The notes beneath the pieces were generated by a model that did no database searches, was not told where the DNA came from, and saw only the letters and a program-made list of their open reading frames with translations. A DNA stretch of 64,000 nucleotides, from contig SVFQ01000006.1 in assembly GCA_015056765.1 (NCBI GenBank), forward strand, positions 62,001-126,000. The letters are read 5' to 3'. Shown here piece by piece: positions 1 to 8,178 of this stretch (positions are counted from its first letter, which is position 1; the number at the start of each line of letters is the position of its first letter). Both the position numbers and the translations under genes were made by a program. Source of the DNA: Lachnospiraceae bacterium. GTDB taxonomy: Bacteria; Bacillota; Clostridia; Lachnospirales; Lachnospiraceae.

Positions 1-1
1 G

Positions 2-499
2 CTGCTTGCACTAATCGACCGACAGGATATGGGGAAATGGCAAAGTATCGCCACTTTCATGGCTGGCATTCTGGTTCTGCAATACGCGGTGGCAGATAAT
101 ATCGCCTATAGCAATTTACAAAAAAAATATGAGAAAACCTATGGCTACTGCCTAAGACTCTTAGATCGCATGGAACAGACGGAAGGCTATGAGACCGGCA
201 TGCCGGTGGCCATGGTGGGCGTCATCAATACAGAGCATTATCCGAAGACGGACCTGACAGGCAAAGTGACGGATAGCATGATCGGCATGAACGGGGACTT
301 TTTGGTTTATACCGATGACAATTACCAAAGCTTTTTTGCTAACTATCTGGGAGCAACCATAGAACTGGTGGATGATGAGAAGATGGAAGAAATCTATCAT
401 TCTGTGATTTATCAGGCTATGCCTAGCTTCCCTGAAAATGGATGTACCCAGGTGGTGGACGGCATTTTATATGTGAAAACTGAGCCTTGTGCCAGATAA
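2..499 (+). CDS. C-terminal part of a GtrII-like membrane glucosyltransferase (partial)
   Basis: The reading frame is open from base 2 with no start in sight, so this is the end of a longer gene cut by the window edge; an internal ATG at 29 should not be taken as the start. The visible 165 residues begin with one hydrophobic segment and then a soluble tail of about 130 residues with the pattern ADNIAYSNLQ..YEKTYGYCLRLLDRMEQ, which I recognise from the C-terminus of GtrII-type glucosyltransferases. These polytopic enzymes transfer a sugar from undecaprenyl phosphate to a surface glycan outside the membrane. The next gene, a GtrB-like enzyme that loads the lipid carrier, starts 10 bases later, which fits a donor/transferase pair. 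Family assignment is from memory of the pattern, so moderate. Confidence 0.6.
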   Translation: MLALIDRQDMGKWQSIATFMAGILVLQYAVADNIAYSNLQKKYEKTYGYCLRLLDRMEQTEGYETGMPVAMVGVINTEHYPKTDLTGKVTDSMIGMNGDFLVYTDDNYQSFFANYLGATIELVDDEKMEEIYHSVIYQAMPSFPENGCTQVVDGILYVKTEPCAR

Positions 500-509
500 A
501 GGAGACCCT

Positions 510-1463
510 ATGGAATCGATTTCCGTGATTTTACCTTCTTACAATGAAAAAGAAAATATCGCCAAAAGTGAGGCGGCTCTTCGCAAAGTCTTTGAAACCA
601 TGGGCATGGACTATGAACTTTTCTATGTCAGCGACGGAAGTAAAGACGGCACCTTTGAAGAGATTAAGCGGGTAGCAAAAGAAAACAGTAACGTAAAGGG
701 CGTTGAGTTCTCTCGCAATTTCGGAAAGGAAGCAGCTATTTTTGCAGGACTTTCTCTGGCAAGCGGAGACGCTGTCATCGTTATGGATTGCGACTTGCAG
801 CACCCGCCGGAACTGATTCCACAGATGGTGGCTCTTTGGCAGGAAGGCTATGAAGTGGTGGAAGGTGTCAAAAGCGACAGAGGCACAGAAAGCATCTTCC
901 ATCGATTTTTTGCCAATAGTTTCTATGGCATCATGAGCAAACTCATGCATATGGATATGAGAGCAAGCTCGGATTATAAACTGTTGGACCGTAAGGTGGT
1001 CAATATCCTTGCGGGCTTACAGGAACGTAACACCTTCTTTAGAGCGTTAAGCTTTTGGGCAGGCTTTAAGTCCACGAAGATTGAGTACGAAGTGCAGGAT
1101 AGAGAGTTCGGAGAGAGTAAATGGTCTTTCCGTTCCCTGGTGAGATATGCTATTTCCAACGTGACGGGATTTAGCACCGCCCCTTTGCATATCGTAACAG
1201 TAGGGGGGATGGTTTCCATCCTGTTTAGCATCGTGCTTGGCATTCAGACCTTGATTCGTTATATCATGCGGGATTCGGTGGAAGGCTTTACCACGGTTAT
1301 CCTTTTGATTTTGCTGATTGGCGGCATGATTATGCTGAGCCTTGGCATCATCGGACATTATATTGCGCGAATTTATGAGGAAGTGAAGGGCAGACCGAGA
1401 TTTATCATTCGCTCTTCTACGGAGAACTTATATGGCAACATCACCGGAGAATGGAAAAAGTAA
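510..1463 (+). CDS. GtrB-like polyprenyl-phosphate glycosyltransferase (GT2)
   Basis: Family 2 glycosyltransferase of the GtrB/DPM1 type: a cytosolic GT-A domain of about 230 residues followed by two membrane helices. It is expected to move a sugar from a nucleotide donor to undecaprenyl phosphate at the inner membrane face. Visible motifs are the N-terminal SVILPSYNE, the metal/donor motif DCDLQHPPE, and a C-terminal hairpin of two hydrophobic helices ending in GHYIARIYEEVKGRP, typical of GtrB. ATG 510 is chosen over GTG 489 because AAAGGAGA at 498-505 lies at the right distance. It follows the GtrII-like gene by 10 bases, so the two probably act as donor maker and user. The sugar cannot be read from sequence. 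Confidence 0.88.
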   Translation: MESISVILPSYNEKENIAKSEAALRKVFETMGMDYELFYVSDGSKDGTFEEIKRVAKENSNVKGVEFSRNFGKEAAIFAGLSLASGDAVIVMDCDLQHPPELIPQMVALWQEGYEVVEGVKSDRGTESIFHRFFANSFYGIMSKLMHMDMRASSDYKLLDRKVVNILAGLQERNTFFRALSFWAGFKSTKIEYEVQDREFGESKWSFRSLVRYAISNVTGFSTAPLHIVTVGGMVSILFSIVLGIQTLIRYIMRDSVEGFTTVILLILLIGGMIMLSLGIIGHYIARIYEEVKGRPRFIIRSSTENLYGNITGEWKK

Positions 1464-2532
1464 AAAAAGAGAAGCGAATATAGAACTTCTAAGGCTTCTT
1501 GCTATGGCTATGGTTGTGTCCTTGCACTATTTATCCAAAGGGGAACTTTTGGCAGATGCTACCAAGCCTATGGATGCCACAGGAATTACCAGCTGGCTTT
1601 TGGAAAGCTTTTCCATTGCCGCAGTAAATACCTATGTACTCATCAGCGGGTATTTCATGGTGCATTCGTCCTTTAAGCCTATGCGCCTTGTGAAATTATG
1701 GCTGCAGGTGTTGTTTTATACCATTTTGACACCGGTTGTACTGGGGCTTCTTGGATTTGTGGACTTGTCCCAGTATAGTACTTATGATTTCCTTCGAAAT
1801 TTGTTGCCGGTAAATATGCTGCAGTATTGGTTTATTTCCGCGTATTTCCTCATGGTTTTGGTATCTCCGCTTCTCAATGCAGCGGTGAAAAATCTGCCGC
1901 AAAAAGAACTGGGGCTTATTTTGCTCTTGCTCCTTGGTATGGAATCCCTTACCAAGACTGTGATCCCGGTTCGTTTGGAGTTAGATAATTTAGGCTATGA
2001 CTGTTTCTGGTTTATGGTGGTGTATCTCATAGGCGCCTACATTAGACTCTATGGATTGCCCTTTTTGGAAAACCGGAAAAGCGGTTTCTTATTTGGATTA
2101 TATGCCTGCACCTGCCTTCTTCTGATGGGGCTGTATCAGGTGATTCATTTGATTTATCTAAAGAACGGCTCTTTAGAGCATATGCTGGGAACCACTTATG
2201 GATACAATCATCTCTTGGTGATTCTGGCGGCGGTGCTGTTATTTGCCACTTTCCGAAAAATGCAGCTTAGAGAGGGCGTTGGTAATTTTATTATAAAGAT
2301 TTCGCCTTATACCTTAGGCGTATATCTCTTGCATGAGCAACTGGCCATGCGTTACTTGTGGCCCAAATGGCTCTTTTGCGAGAAAGTCACAGGCTCCGGC
2401 AACTTGGTTCTTTATTGGGCCATAGCCATTGTGGTGGTGATGGCAGCAGGCCTTCTTGTGGATGCCTTGCGTGCTTTAGTATTTGAAAAGGTGGAAGTCT
2501 TAGGTAAGAGACTTTTGAAAAAAGATAGATGA
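1432..2532 (+). CDS. Acyltransferase-3 family membrane protein
   Basis: Integral membrane acyltransferase of the acyltransferase-3 family (OatA/WecH/NodX type), 366 residues, about ten hydrophobic helices. These proteins pass acetyl or other acyl groups across the membrane onto sugars of surface glycans. The N-terminal R-x-x-NIELLRLLAMAMVVSLHY segment, with the conserved His at the end of the first helix, is the family signature, and the helical pattern continues to the end. There is no C-terminal SGNH domain, unlike OatA. The start overlaps the upstream GtrB-like gene by 32 bases and has GGAGA at 1421-1425; the stop overlaps the next start by 4 bases. It probably acetylates the glycan modified by its neighbours. 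Confidence 0.85.
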   Translation: MATSPENGKSKKREANIELLRLLAMAMVVSLHYLSKGELLADATKPMDATGITSWLLESFSIAAVNTYVLISGYFMVHSSFKPMRLVKLWLQVLFYTILTPVVLGLLGFVDLSQYSTYDFLRNLLPVNMLQYWFISAYFLMVLVSPLLNAAVKNLPQKELGLILLLLLGMESLTKTVIPVRLELDNLGYDCFWFMVVYLIGAYIRLYGLPFLENRKSGFLFGLYACTCLLLMGLYQVIHLIYLKNGSLEHMLGTTYGYNHLLVILAAVLLFATFRKMQLREGVGNFIIKISPYTLGVYLLHEQLAMRYLWPKWLFCEKVTGSGNLVLYWAIAIVVVMAAGLLVDALRALVFEKVEVLGKRLLKKDR

Positions 2533-4268
2533 CAAACGTGAAGAAAAAGTGGTATCTTCCGCTACTGACTGTGTTTTTAGAGCTCTATCCCCTGCGGCAT
2601 ATTTGGCTGGGTGTGGAACTGACAGACAGCGCCTACAGTGCGGGAAATTACCTATATCTTGAAAAAATGAATCCCATGTGGCTTTTTTCCACCTACCTGG
2701 CTAATAAGGTGGGAGCAGTGTTGGTGCGATTTCCTTTTGGAAAGACCATGATGGGACTGAATGCATACTCTGCGCTTTTTATCAGTGTGGTAGCTGCGGC
2801 GTGTTTCCTCTTTTTAGTTCGCATGAGGAAAATGCCTGTATGGCTTGCCTTTTGCGGGGAAGTGCTGGCAATCAGTCTTTGCTGGTGCCCGACCACGATT
2901 CTATATAATTATTTGACCTACTTCTTCTTTGATTTGGCAGTCATCAGTTTGTATATCGGTCTGTGGCATGACCGAAGAAGATACCTGGCTTTGGCAGGTG
3001 TGTTGCTGGGCATGAATATGCTGGTGCGCTTTCCCAATGTGACAGAGACGGCACTGATTCTAGCGGTTTGGTATTATGGTTTTCTGGTACACAAAAGAGG
3101 AAAAGATGTGTTGCAGGAAACCCTGATCTGTATCGGTGGATTTCTGGCAGGAGCCGGAATCGTGCTTTTGCAGATTACAGTGAAATATGGCTTTGCTACT
3201 TATCTAGACGCCATCCAAAAGCTGATGAATATGCCTTCGGATGCCTCAGATTATTCTCCCAAGGAGATGATTCTGTCGCCCCTTCGAGACTACCTGTTTA
3301 CCGGTAGATTTGTGATTGTGGCATTTGCAGGACTTGTCATCATCAGTCTGGTGATTATGGGCGCTGGCAAAATCGTTGAGTGGAGACTTGGCGGCATTAT
3401 TTTTAGTGCTGCAGGCGTACTTGGCATGATGGTCCTAGGATATATATCCGGGGTTTTCAATGTAAAGTATTATACCTATGAATCCATGTTCCAGTGGGTA
3501 GCTATGGCACTGATCTTCACTATTTTGTTTTGTATACGTGATCTGGTAAAACAGGATGTGGATAGAGGACAGAAGCTGATGGCAGCCTTTGTGCTTCTCA
3601 TCATTTTGCTGACACCCCTTGGTAGTAATAATCATCTGTACCCCAATATCAATCATCTGTTTTTGGTATTGCCCTACTTTTTGGATTCCATGTTGGATTT
3701 TTGGTACAGACTTGTGTGGGCAGAGGAGGATGGATGCAAGTTCCCTGCGTATCCTACTCGGGTAGCCCTTATCTTATTTACCGTGATATTGAGCGTTCAG
3801 TGTTTCTTTTTCGGCGTATTCTTTACCTTTCGGGATGGTATGAGCGGACAAAAAAGGAATACAAAGATAGAAAAGAATGTTATACTGAAAGGGATGGTCA
3901 CAAATGCAGAACTTGCAAACTCTTTGGAGGATTTGACCATCTATCTAGAGGAAGAACACTATGAAGGCCGAGGTATTTTCTATGGAAATGTACCGGCGCT
4001 TTCCTTTTTCCTGGATATGGAGCCGGCGCTTTCCACCAGCTGGCCGGACCTTAGATCCTACAGCATGGATGTGTATCAGGCTGATATGCAGAAGCTAAAG
4101 GATGCAGGGGAGTATCCGGTGATTTTTGTGAATAGAGAATTCTATGACGCATACTTAGAGAATCCGGAGAAGGATTCCAAACTGGCTCTGCTGATGGAGT
4201 TTATCACAGAGGCCGACTATACTATGACAAAACAGGACACAGTGATTACCGTATTTGAAAAGCGATAG
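2529..4268 (+). CDS. Polytopic membrane protein, possible GT-C glycosyltransferase
   Basis: A 579-residue protein with about ten to twelve hydrophobic helices and a soluble C-terminal tail of roughly 130 residues. An early extracellular loop carries acidic residues (ELTDSAYSAGNY), as expected of GT-C enzymes that use a polyprenyl-phosphate sugar. I cannot assign a specific family. The ATG overlaps the stop of the acyltransferase gene (ATGA), so translation is probably coupled. Its place among GtrB-like and other multi-helix proteins suggests a role in adding sugars to a wall polysaccharide outside the membrane. It could also be a flippase-like or scaffold protein. Confidence 0.6.
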   Translation: MTNVKKKWYLPLLTVFLELYPLRHIWLGVELTDSAYSAGNYLYLEKMNPMWLFSTYLANKVGAVLVRFPFGKTMMGLNAYSALFISVVAAACFLFLVRMRKMPVWLAFCGEVLAISLCWCPTTILYNYLTYFFFDLAVISLYIGLWHDRRRYLALAGVLLGMNMLVRFPNVTETALILAVWYYGFLVHKRGKDVLQETLICIGGFLAGAGIVLLQITVKYGFATYLDAIQKLMNMPSDASDYSPKEMILSPLRDYLFTGRFVIVAFAGLVIISLVIMGAGKIVEWRLGGIIFSAAGVLGMMVLGYISGVFNVKYYTYESMFQWVAMALIFTILFCIRDLVKQDVDRGQKLMAAFVLLIILLTPLGSNNHLYPNINHLFLVLPYFLDSMLDFWYRLVWAEEDGCKFPAYPTRVALILFTVILSVQCFFFGVFFTFRDGMSGQKRNTKIEKNVILKGMVTNAELANSLEDLTIYLEEEHYEGRGIFYGNVPALSFFLDMEPALSTSWPDLRSYSMDVYQADMQKLKDAGEYPVIFVNREFYDAYLENPEKDSKLALLMEFITEADYTMTKQDTVITVFEKR

Positions 4269-4286
4269 CATCTGGGTTAGTGATTT

Positions 4287-4292
4287 AGGAGG
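4287..4292 (+). promoter_or_regulatory. Strong ribosome binding site of wecE
   Basis: A perfect AGGAGG five bases before the ATG at 4298. It is the strongest site in the first 14 kb, where most genes overlap and rely on coupled translation. Confidence 0.7.
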
Positions 4293-4297
4293 ATATC

Positions 4298-5428
4298 ATG
4301 ATTCGTTTTAATGTACCGCCATTTACCGGCAAGGAGATGGACTATATCAAACAGGCCGTAGAAGCACAGAAAATCTGCGGTGATGGTGAGTTTACCAAGA
4401 AAGATAATCAGTGGATGGAAGAGAGATTCGGCGCAAAGAAAGTGCTTCTTACCACTTCCTGTACACATGCTACTGAGCTAGCAGCACTTTTGGCTGATAT
4501 TAAGCCCGGGGATGAAGTCATCATGCCTAGCTTTACCTTTGTATCTACTGCAGATGCTTTCGTACTGCGTGGTGCGGTACCGGTATTCGTAGATATCAGA
4601 CCGGATACCATGAATATCGATGAGACCAAAATCGAAGCAGCCATCACAGAAAAGACAAAGGCTATCGTACCGGTACACTATGCCGGTGTAGCTTGCGAAA
4701 TGGATACCATTATGGACATTGCCAAGAGACACAACTTAGTTGTCATCGAAGATGCTGCCCAGGGTGTCATGAGTAAATATAAAGGACAGGCCCTTGGTAC
4801 TATCGGCGAGTTTGGTTGCTACAGCTTCCATGAGACCAAGAACTACAGCATGGGTGAAGGCGGCGCTATCGTTATCAAGAATGAAAAAGATATCGAGCGT
4901 GCTGAAATCTTCCGTGAGAAGGGTACCAACAGAAGTAAATTCTTCCGCGGACAGATTGATAAATACACATGGGTGGATTACGGTTCTTCCTATCTGCCAA
5001 GTGAATTAAATGCAGCTTACTTATATGCGCAGTTAGAGAAGGCAGATGAGATCTTTGATGATCGTATGTCTTCCTGGAACCGTTACTATGAGAACTTAAA
5101 GGAATTAGCAGAGCAGGGACATATCGAACTGCCTACCATTCCTGCAGACTGTGAGCACAATGCCCACATGTTCTACTTGAAGGCAAAAGATTTAGAGGAA
5201 AGAACTGCCTTGATTGATTTCTTGAAATCCAAGGACATTTTGGCAGTGTTCCACTATATTCCTTTGCATACAGCACCTGCCGGACAGGCTTATGGTAGAT
5301 TCCATGGTGAAGATAAATACACTACCAAAGAAAGCGAGCGCCTGATGCGTCTGCCTCTGTACTATGGACTGAAACCAGAGCAGGTAGACTACATCTCTGA
5401 GCAGGTAAAAGCATTCTATCAGAAATAA
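4298..5428 (+). CDS. wecE: dTDP-4-amino-4,6-dideoxygalactose transaminase
   Basis: PLP-dependent sugar aminotransferase of the DegT/DnrJ/EryC1/StrS family. The length (376 residues) equals E. coli WecE and the sequence is very close by eye along the whole chain, including RPDTMNIDET, VPVHYAGVACEMDTIM and FHGEDRYTTKESER-like blocks. The Schiff-base lysine is K181 in SFHETKNY. WecE converts dTDP-4-keto-6-deoxyglucose plus glutamate to dTDP-Fuc4N in the cytosol. The substrate is made by RmlA and RmlB, both encoded at 19.7-21.7 kb. The following GNAT gene could N-acetylate the product, as WecD does. In Enterobacteria this serves common antigen; here it most likely serves a wall polysaccharide side chain. 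Confidence 0.93.
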   Translation: MIRFNVPPFTGKEMDYIKQAVEAQKICGDGEFTKKDNQWMEERFGAKKVLLTTSCTHATELAALLADIKPGDEVIMPSFTFVSTADAFVLRGAVPVFVDIRPDTMNIDETKIEAAITEKTKAIVPVHYAGVACEMDTIMDIAKRHNLVVIEDAAQGVMSKYKGQALGTIGEFGCYSFHETKNYSMGEGGAIVIKNEKDIERAEIFREKGTNRSKFFRGQIDKYTWVDYGSSYLPSELNAAYLYAQLEKADEIFDDRMSSWNRYYENLKELAEQGHIELPTIPADCEHNAHMFYLKAKDLEERTALIDFLKSKDILAVFHYIPLHTAPAGQAYGRFHGEDKYTTKESERLMRLPLYYGLKPEQVDYISEQVKAFYQK

Positions 5429-5456
5429 AAAGAAAGTGTCCCTACGGGGAAAAACT

Positions 5457-5999
5457 ATGGAAAAACAAAGAATCGGTGAGAAAATCTATCTGCGCATGAT
5501 GGAAGATAAGGACATCGAAGATGTGGTGAACTGGCGTAACAACAAGCGTGTGCAGAGCAGATTTATCTATCAGGAGCCTTTTACAATAGAAGGACAAAAA
5601 GCCTGGATTGAGAATATGATCAAACCGGGAAAAGTAGTACAATTTATCATTTGCGAGAAAGACACAGACAAGAGCGTTGGCTGTGTCTATTTCCGTGATA
5701 TAGACAAAACCCACCGGAAGGCCGAGTATGGCATTTTCATCGGAGATGATGGAGCCGTAGGCAAAGGGTACGGCACAGAAGCTTGTAAGCTTGCCTGTGA
5801 CTATGGCTTCCATGAGATGGCCTTACATCGCATCTTCCTTCGTGTCTTTGCGGATAATGCCCAGGCCATGAAAAGCTACGAAAATGGCGGATTTGAAAAA
5901 GAAGCTTACCTGCATGATGATGTATGCATCAGAGGTAAGTTCTATGATATCGTCCTGATGGGACAGATTAACCCTGCAGAAAGAGAGCAAAAACAGTGA
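5457..5999 (+). CDS. GNAT N-acetyltransferase, possible Fuc4N acetyltransferase
   Basis: A 180-residue GNAT domain of the RimJ/RimL-like type, with the acetyl-CoA pyrophosphate loop seen as GAVGKGYGTEA and the later NAQAMKSYENGGF motif. It probably transfers acetyl from acetyl-CoA to an amino group. Its position 28 bases after wecE, before a GtrB-like gene, suggests it acetylates dTDP-Fuc4N, the job of WecD, although it is not obviously a WecD orthologue. ATG 5457 with GGGGA at 5446-5450 is preferred over GTG 5436, which lacks a good ribosome binding site. The substrate is inferred from context. Confidence 0.78.
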   Translation: MEKQRIGEKIYLRMMEDKDIEDVVNWRNNKRVQSRFIYQEPFTIEGQKAWIENMIKPGKVVQFIICEKDTDKSVGCVYFRDIDKTHRKAEYGIFIGDDGAVGKGYGTEACKLACDYGFHEMALHRIFLRVFADNAQAMKSYENGGFEKEAYLHDDVCIRGKFYDIVLMGQINPAEREQKQ

Positions 6000-6964
6000 A
6001 AAAAGTAAGTTTTATCATTCCTTGCTACCGTTCGGCTATTACGTTGCCTAATGTAGTGGAAGAAATCAAAACCACCATGGAGACCATGAAAGATCGATAT
6101 AGTTATGAGCTGATTTTGGTGAATGATTGCTCTCCGGACGAGACTTTTGAGGTGATTCGAGGCCTGGTAAAGGAAGACGAGCGAATCATCGGTATCAATA
6201 TGGCGAAAAACTTCGGCCAGCATTCGGCTCTGATGGCAGGCTTTCATTATGCTACCGGAGAATATACCGTATGCTTAGACGATGATGGACAGACTCCTGC
6301 AGATGAAGTAGGCAAGCTTTTAGATAAACTGGAAGAAGGCTATGATGCGGTCTATGCCAGATATGCCCACAAGAAACATTCTCCATTCCGCAATATGGGA
6401 TCCTGGATGAATGAAAAGATGGCCCAGTTCCTTTTGGGTAAGCCGAAAGAACTGTATGTATCCAGCTACTTTGCAGTAAGGGAGTTCGTCCGCAAAGAGA
6501 TGCTGAACTATACCAATCCATATCCTTATGTGATTGGTTTGGTGCTCCGCTCTACTAAGAAAATTGCCAATGTGGATGTAAAACATAGAGAACGTGAGGT
6601 GGGCCACAGTGGTTATACCTTTAGCAAACTTCTAGGCTTATGGCTCAACGGTTTCACTGCGTTTTCCGTAAAGCCTCTTCGTATTGCCACCGGAGTAGGT
6701 GGTTGCTGCGCTGCAATCGGTTTTATCTACGGTATCTATACAGTGATTAAGAAATTCGTGAATCCGGATGTACCCATTGGCTTCTCTGCTATCATGGTAG
6801 CCATAATGTTTATTGGCGGTATCATGATGGTGATGCAGGGACTGATTGGCGAGTATATCGGCCGTATCTACATCAGCATGAATAGCGCACCACAGTTTGT
6901 GGTACGAGAGGTGGTACGCAAAGAAGATTTGACAAAAGACGTTACAAAAGAGGACGTTCGATGA
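5996..6964 (+). CDS. Second GtrB/ArnC-like polyprenyl-phosphate glycosyltransferase (GT2)
   Basis: A 322-residue protein with an N-terminal GT2 domain (SFIIPCYRS, LVNDCSPDET, LDDDGQTPADE) and two C-terminal membrane helices ending in GLIGEYIGRIYISMNSAPQF, the layout of GtrB and ArnC. Expected role: transfer of a sugar from a nucleotide donor to undecaprenyl phosphate. The GTG start overlaps the stop of the GNAT gene. Placed directly after wecE and the acetyltransferase, its most likely donor is the dTDP-amino-dideoxysugar they make. It is clearly different from the GtrB-like gene at 510, so the locus probably loads two different sugars on the carrier. Confidence 0.87.
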   Translation: MKKVSFIIPCYRSAITLPNVVEEIKTTMETMKDRYSYELILVNDCSPDETFEVIRGLVKEDERIIGINMAKNFGQHSALMAGFHYATGEYTVCLDDDGQTPADEVGKLLDKLEEGYDAVYARYAHKKHSPFRNMGSWMNEKMAQFLLGKPKELYVSSYFAVREFVRKEMLNYTNPYPYVIGLVLRSTKKIANVDVKHREREVGHSGYTFSKLLGLWLNGFTAFSVKPLRIATGVGGCCAAIGFIYGIYTVIKKFVNPDVPIGFSAIMVAIMFIGGIMMVMQGLIGEYIGRIYISMNSAPQFVVREVVRKEDLTKDVTKEDVR

Positions 6965-8178
6965 GAAAAGAGCAAATTCGAAGAGCCCTTCGCAGCTTTG
7001 CGGGGCCTTTGATGGGCGTGCAGATCGCGCTGGGAATCTTTACGATTTTCAGACACTTTTCCAATCTTCCTACCTATCAGGAAAGCAGGGAGTATCTGGA
7101 AGCGGGTCTTGCACTGCGATTTGATGAATATACAGGGGTGGTGTATCCTTTGTTTTTGGCCGGGGTATCCCGCTTGAGCTTCGCGCATGAGTGGGTATAT
7201 GCCGCTTTGATACAGGGTATACAACTCCTTTGCTTTTATATGGTTTCTTTTTTGTTTTTTGGTTTGTGGACAGGGGACAAAAAGAAAAAAGCCTTTTTAT
7301 CCGGCTTCCTTACAACCATTCCGGGGATTTTGTTATTGCACCTTAGCGCACTTCCCCAGTCCTTTCAACTTTCCTTTTGCCTTCTATTGATTACTTGTAT
7401 GCTTTATGTATTTCAGAAGAAAGCAGGAGGGAACAAGCTGGTAATCCCTGTAGTGGTGGTTGCCCTGGTGGTATCGATTTGTAATTTGACCATGCAGGTC
7501 CCGGGAAGCAGAGGAAAGATGCAAAAATCTGTGGAAGCTGCCATGCTGCAGCGATTTGTATGGCCACACTTTGGTACCAATTATTTTTGGTGGGATCAGG
7601 AAGTGCAGGCTGTGATGTCCCAGGATGAGGCTATTACCATAAGCAGATTTGAAAATAAAGTGGTAGATGAGTTTGGACCAAAGATGGAACAAGCTTATGG
7701 AGAAAAAGAAGCCAGACGCCATTACCTGGCCATGACAAAATCTACCATAACGCAGCGTACAAAAGAAGTGTGCTTGGATATTCTGGCAGATGCCAGAGAT
7801 TATGCACTGATTCCTTATACGGAAATGCGAAACCTGAAGGGCATCGGAACCAGCGAGACAGGATGGAACTATAGAAAGTGGATGGAGCATTCCGGACTTG
7901 TTGAGCGGGCGTATTGGTGGTATGGCAGAGCGATTTCTCTTCTTTTGGCCGTGACTGGATTGATTAGCCTGATAGTAGCGGGAAAAGAAGCAAGAAGGCA
8001 TACAGGATTATTATTGGCGGCTGTTTTTGCCTGCTTTAATTTCGTGATTGTGGTTTTCCGGGATAACGTCCCGGTGGATGGCAGACATGCCGGTATGATT
8101 ATGATGTTTTATGGCCTGATAGGCTTATTTACTTGGAAATGGACAGAGGACGAAACCTATGAAGAATCAGCTCACTAG
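6961..8178 (+). CDS. Polytopic membrane protein of unknown function
   Basis: A 405-residue protein with about eight hydrophobic helices interrupted by one soluble stretch of about 120 residues (roughly 180-300). I do not recognise the family. The ATG overlaps the preceding stop (ATGA). The short first loop with PTYQESREYLEAGLALR and the helix pattern recall GT-C-like proteins, but the acidic motif expected for catalysis is not clear. Context suggests a part in lipid-linked sugar transfer or glycan assembly. Confidence 0.55.
   Translation: MRKEQIRRALRSFAGPLMGVQIALGIFTIFRHFSNLPTYQESREYLEAGLALRFDEYTGVVYPLFLAGVSRLSFAHEWVYAALIQGIQLLCFYMVSFLFFGLWTGDKKKKAFLSGFLTTIPGILLLHLSALPQSFQLSFCLLLITCMLYVFQKKAGGNKLVIPVVVVALVVSICNLTMQVPGSRGKMQKSVEAAMLQRFVWPHFGTNYFWWDQEVQAVMSQDEAITISRFENKVVDEFGPKMEQAYGEKEARRHYLAMTKSTITQRTKEVCLDILADARDYALIPYTEMRNLKGIGTSETGWNYRKWMEHSGLVERAYWWYGRAISLLLAVTGLISLIVAGKEARRHTGLLLAAVFACFNFVIVVFRDNVPVDGRHAGMIMMFYGLIGLFTWKWTEDETYEESAH

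Noticed and set aside
7384-8001. A 205-residue open frame on the minus strand
   Set aside because: It lies fully inside a membrane protein gene that fits its neighbours by overlap and direction; its own product looks like random Cys/His/Ser-rich sequence.
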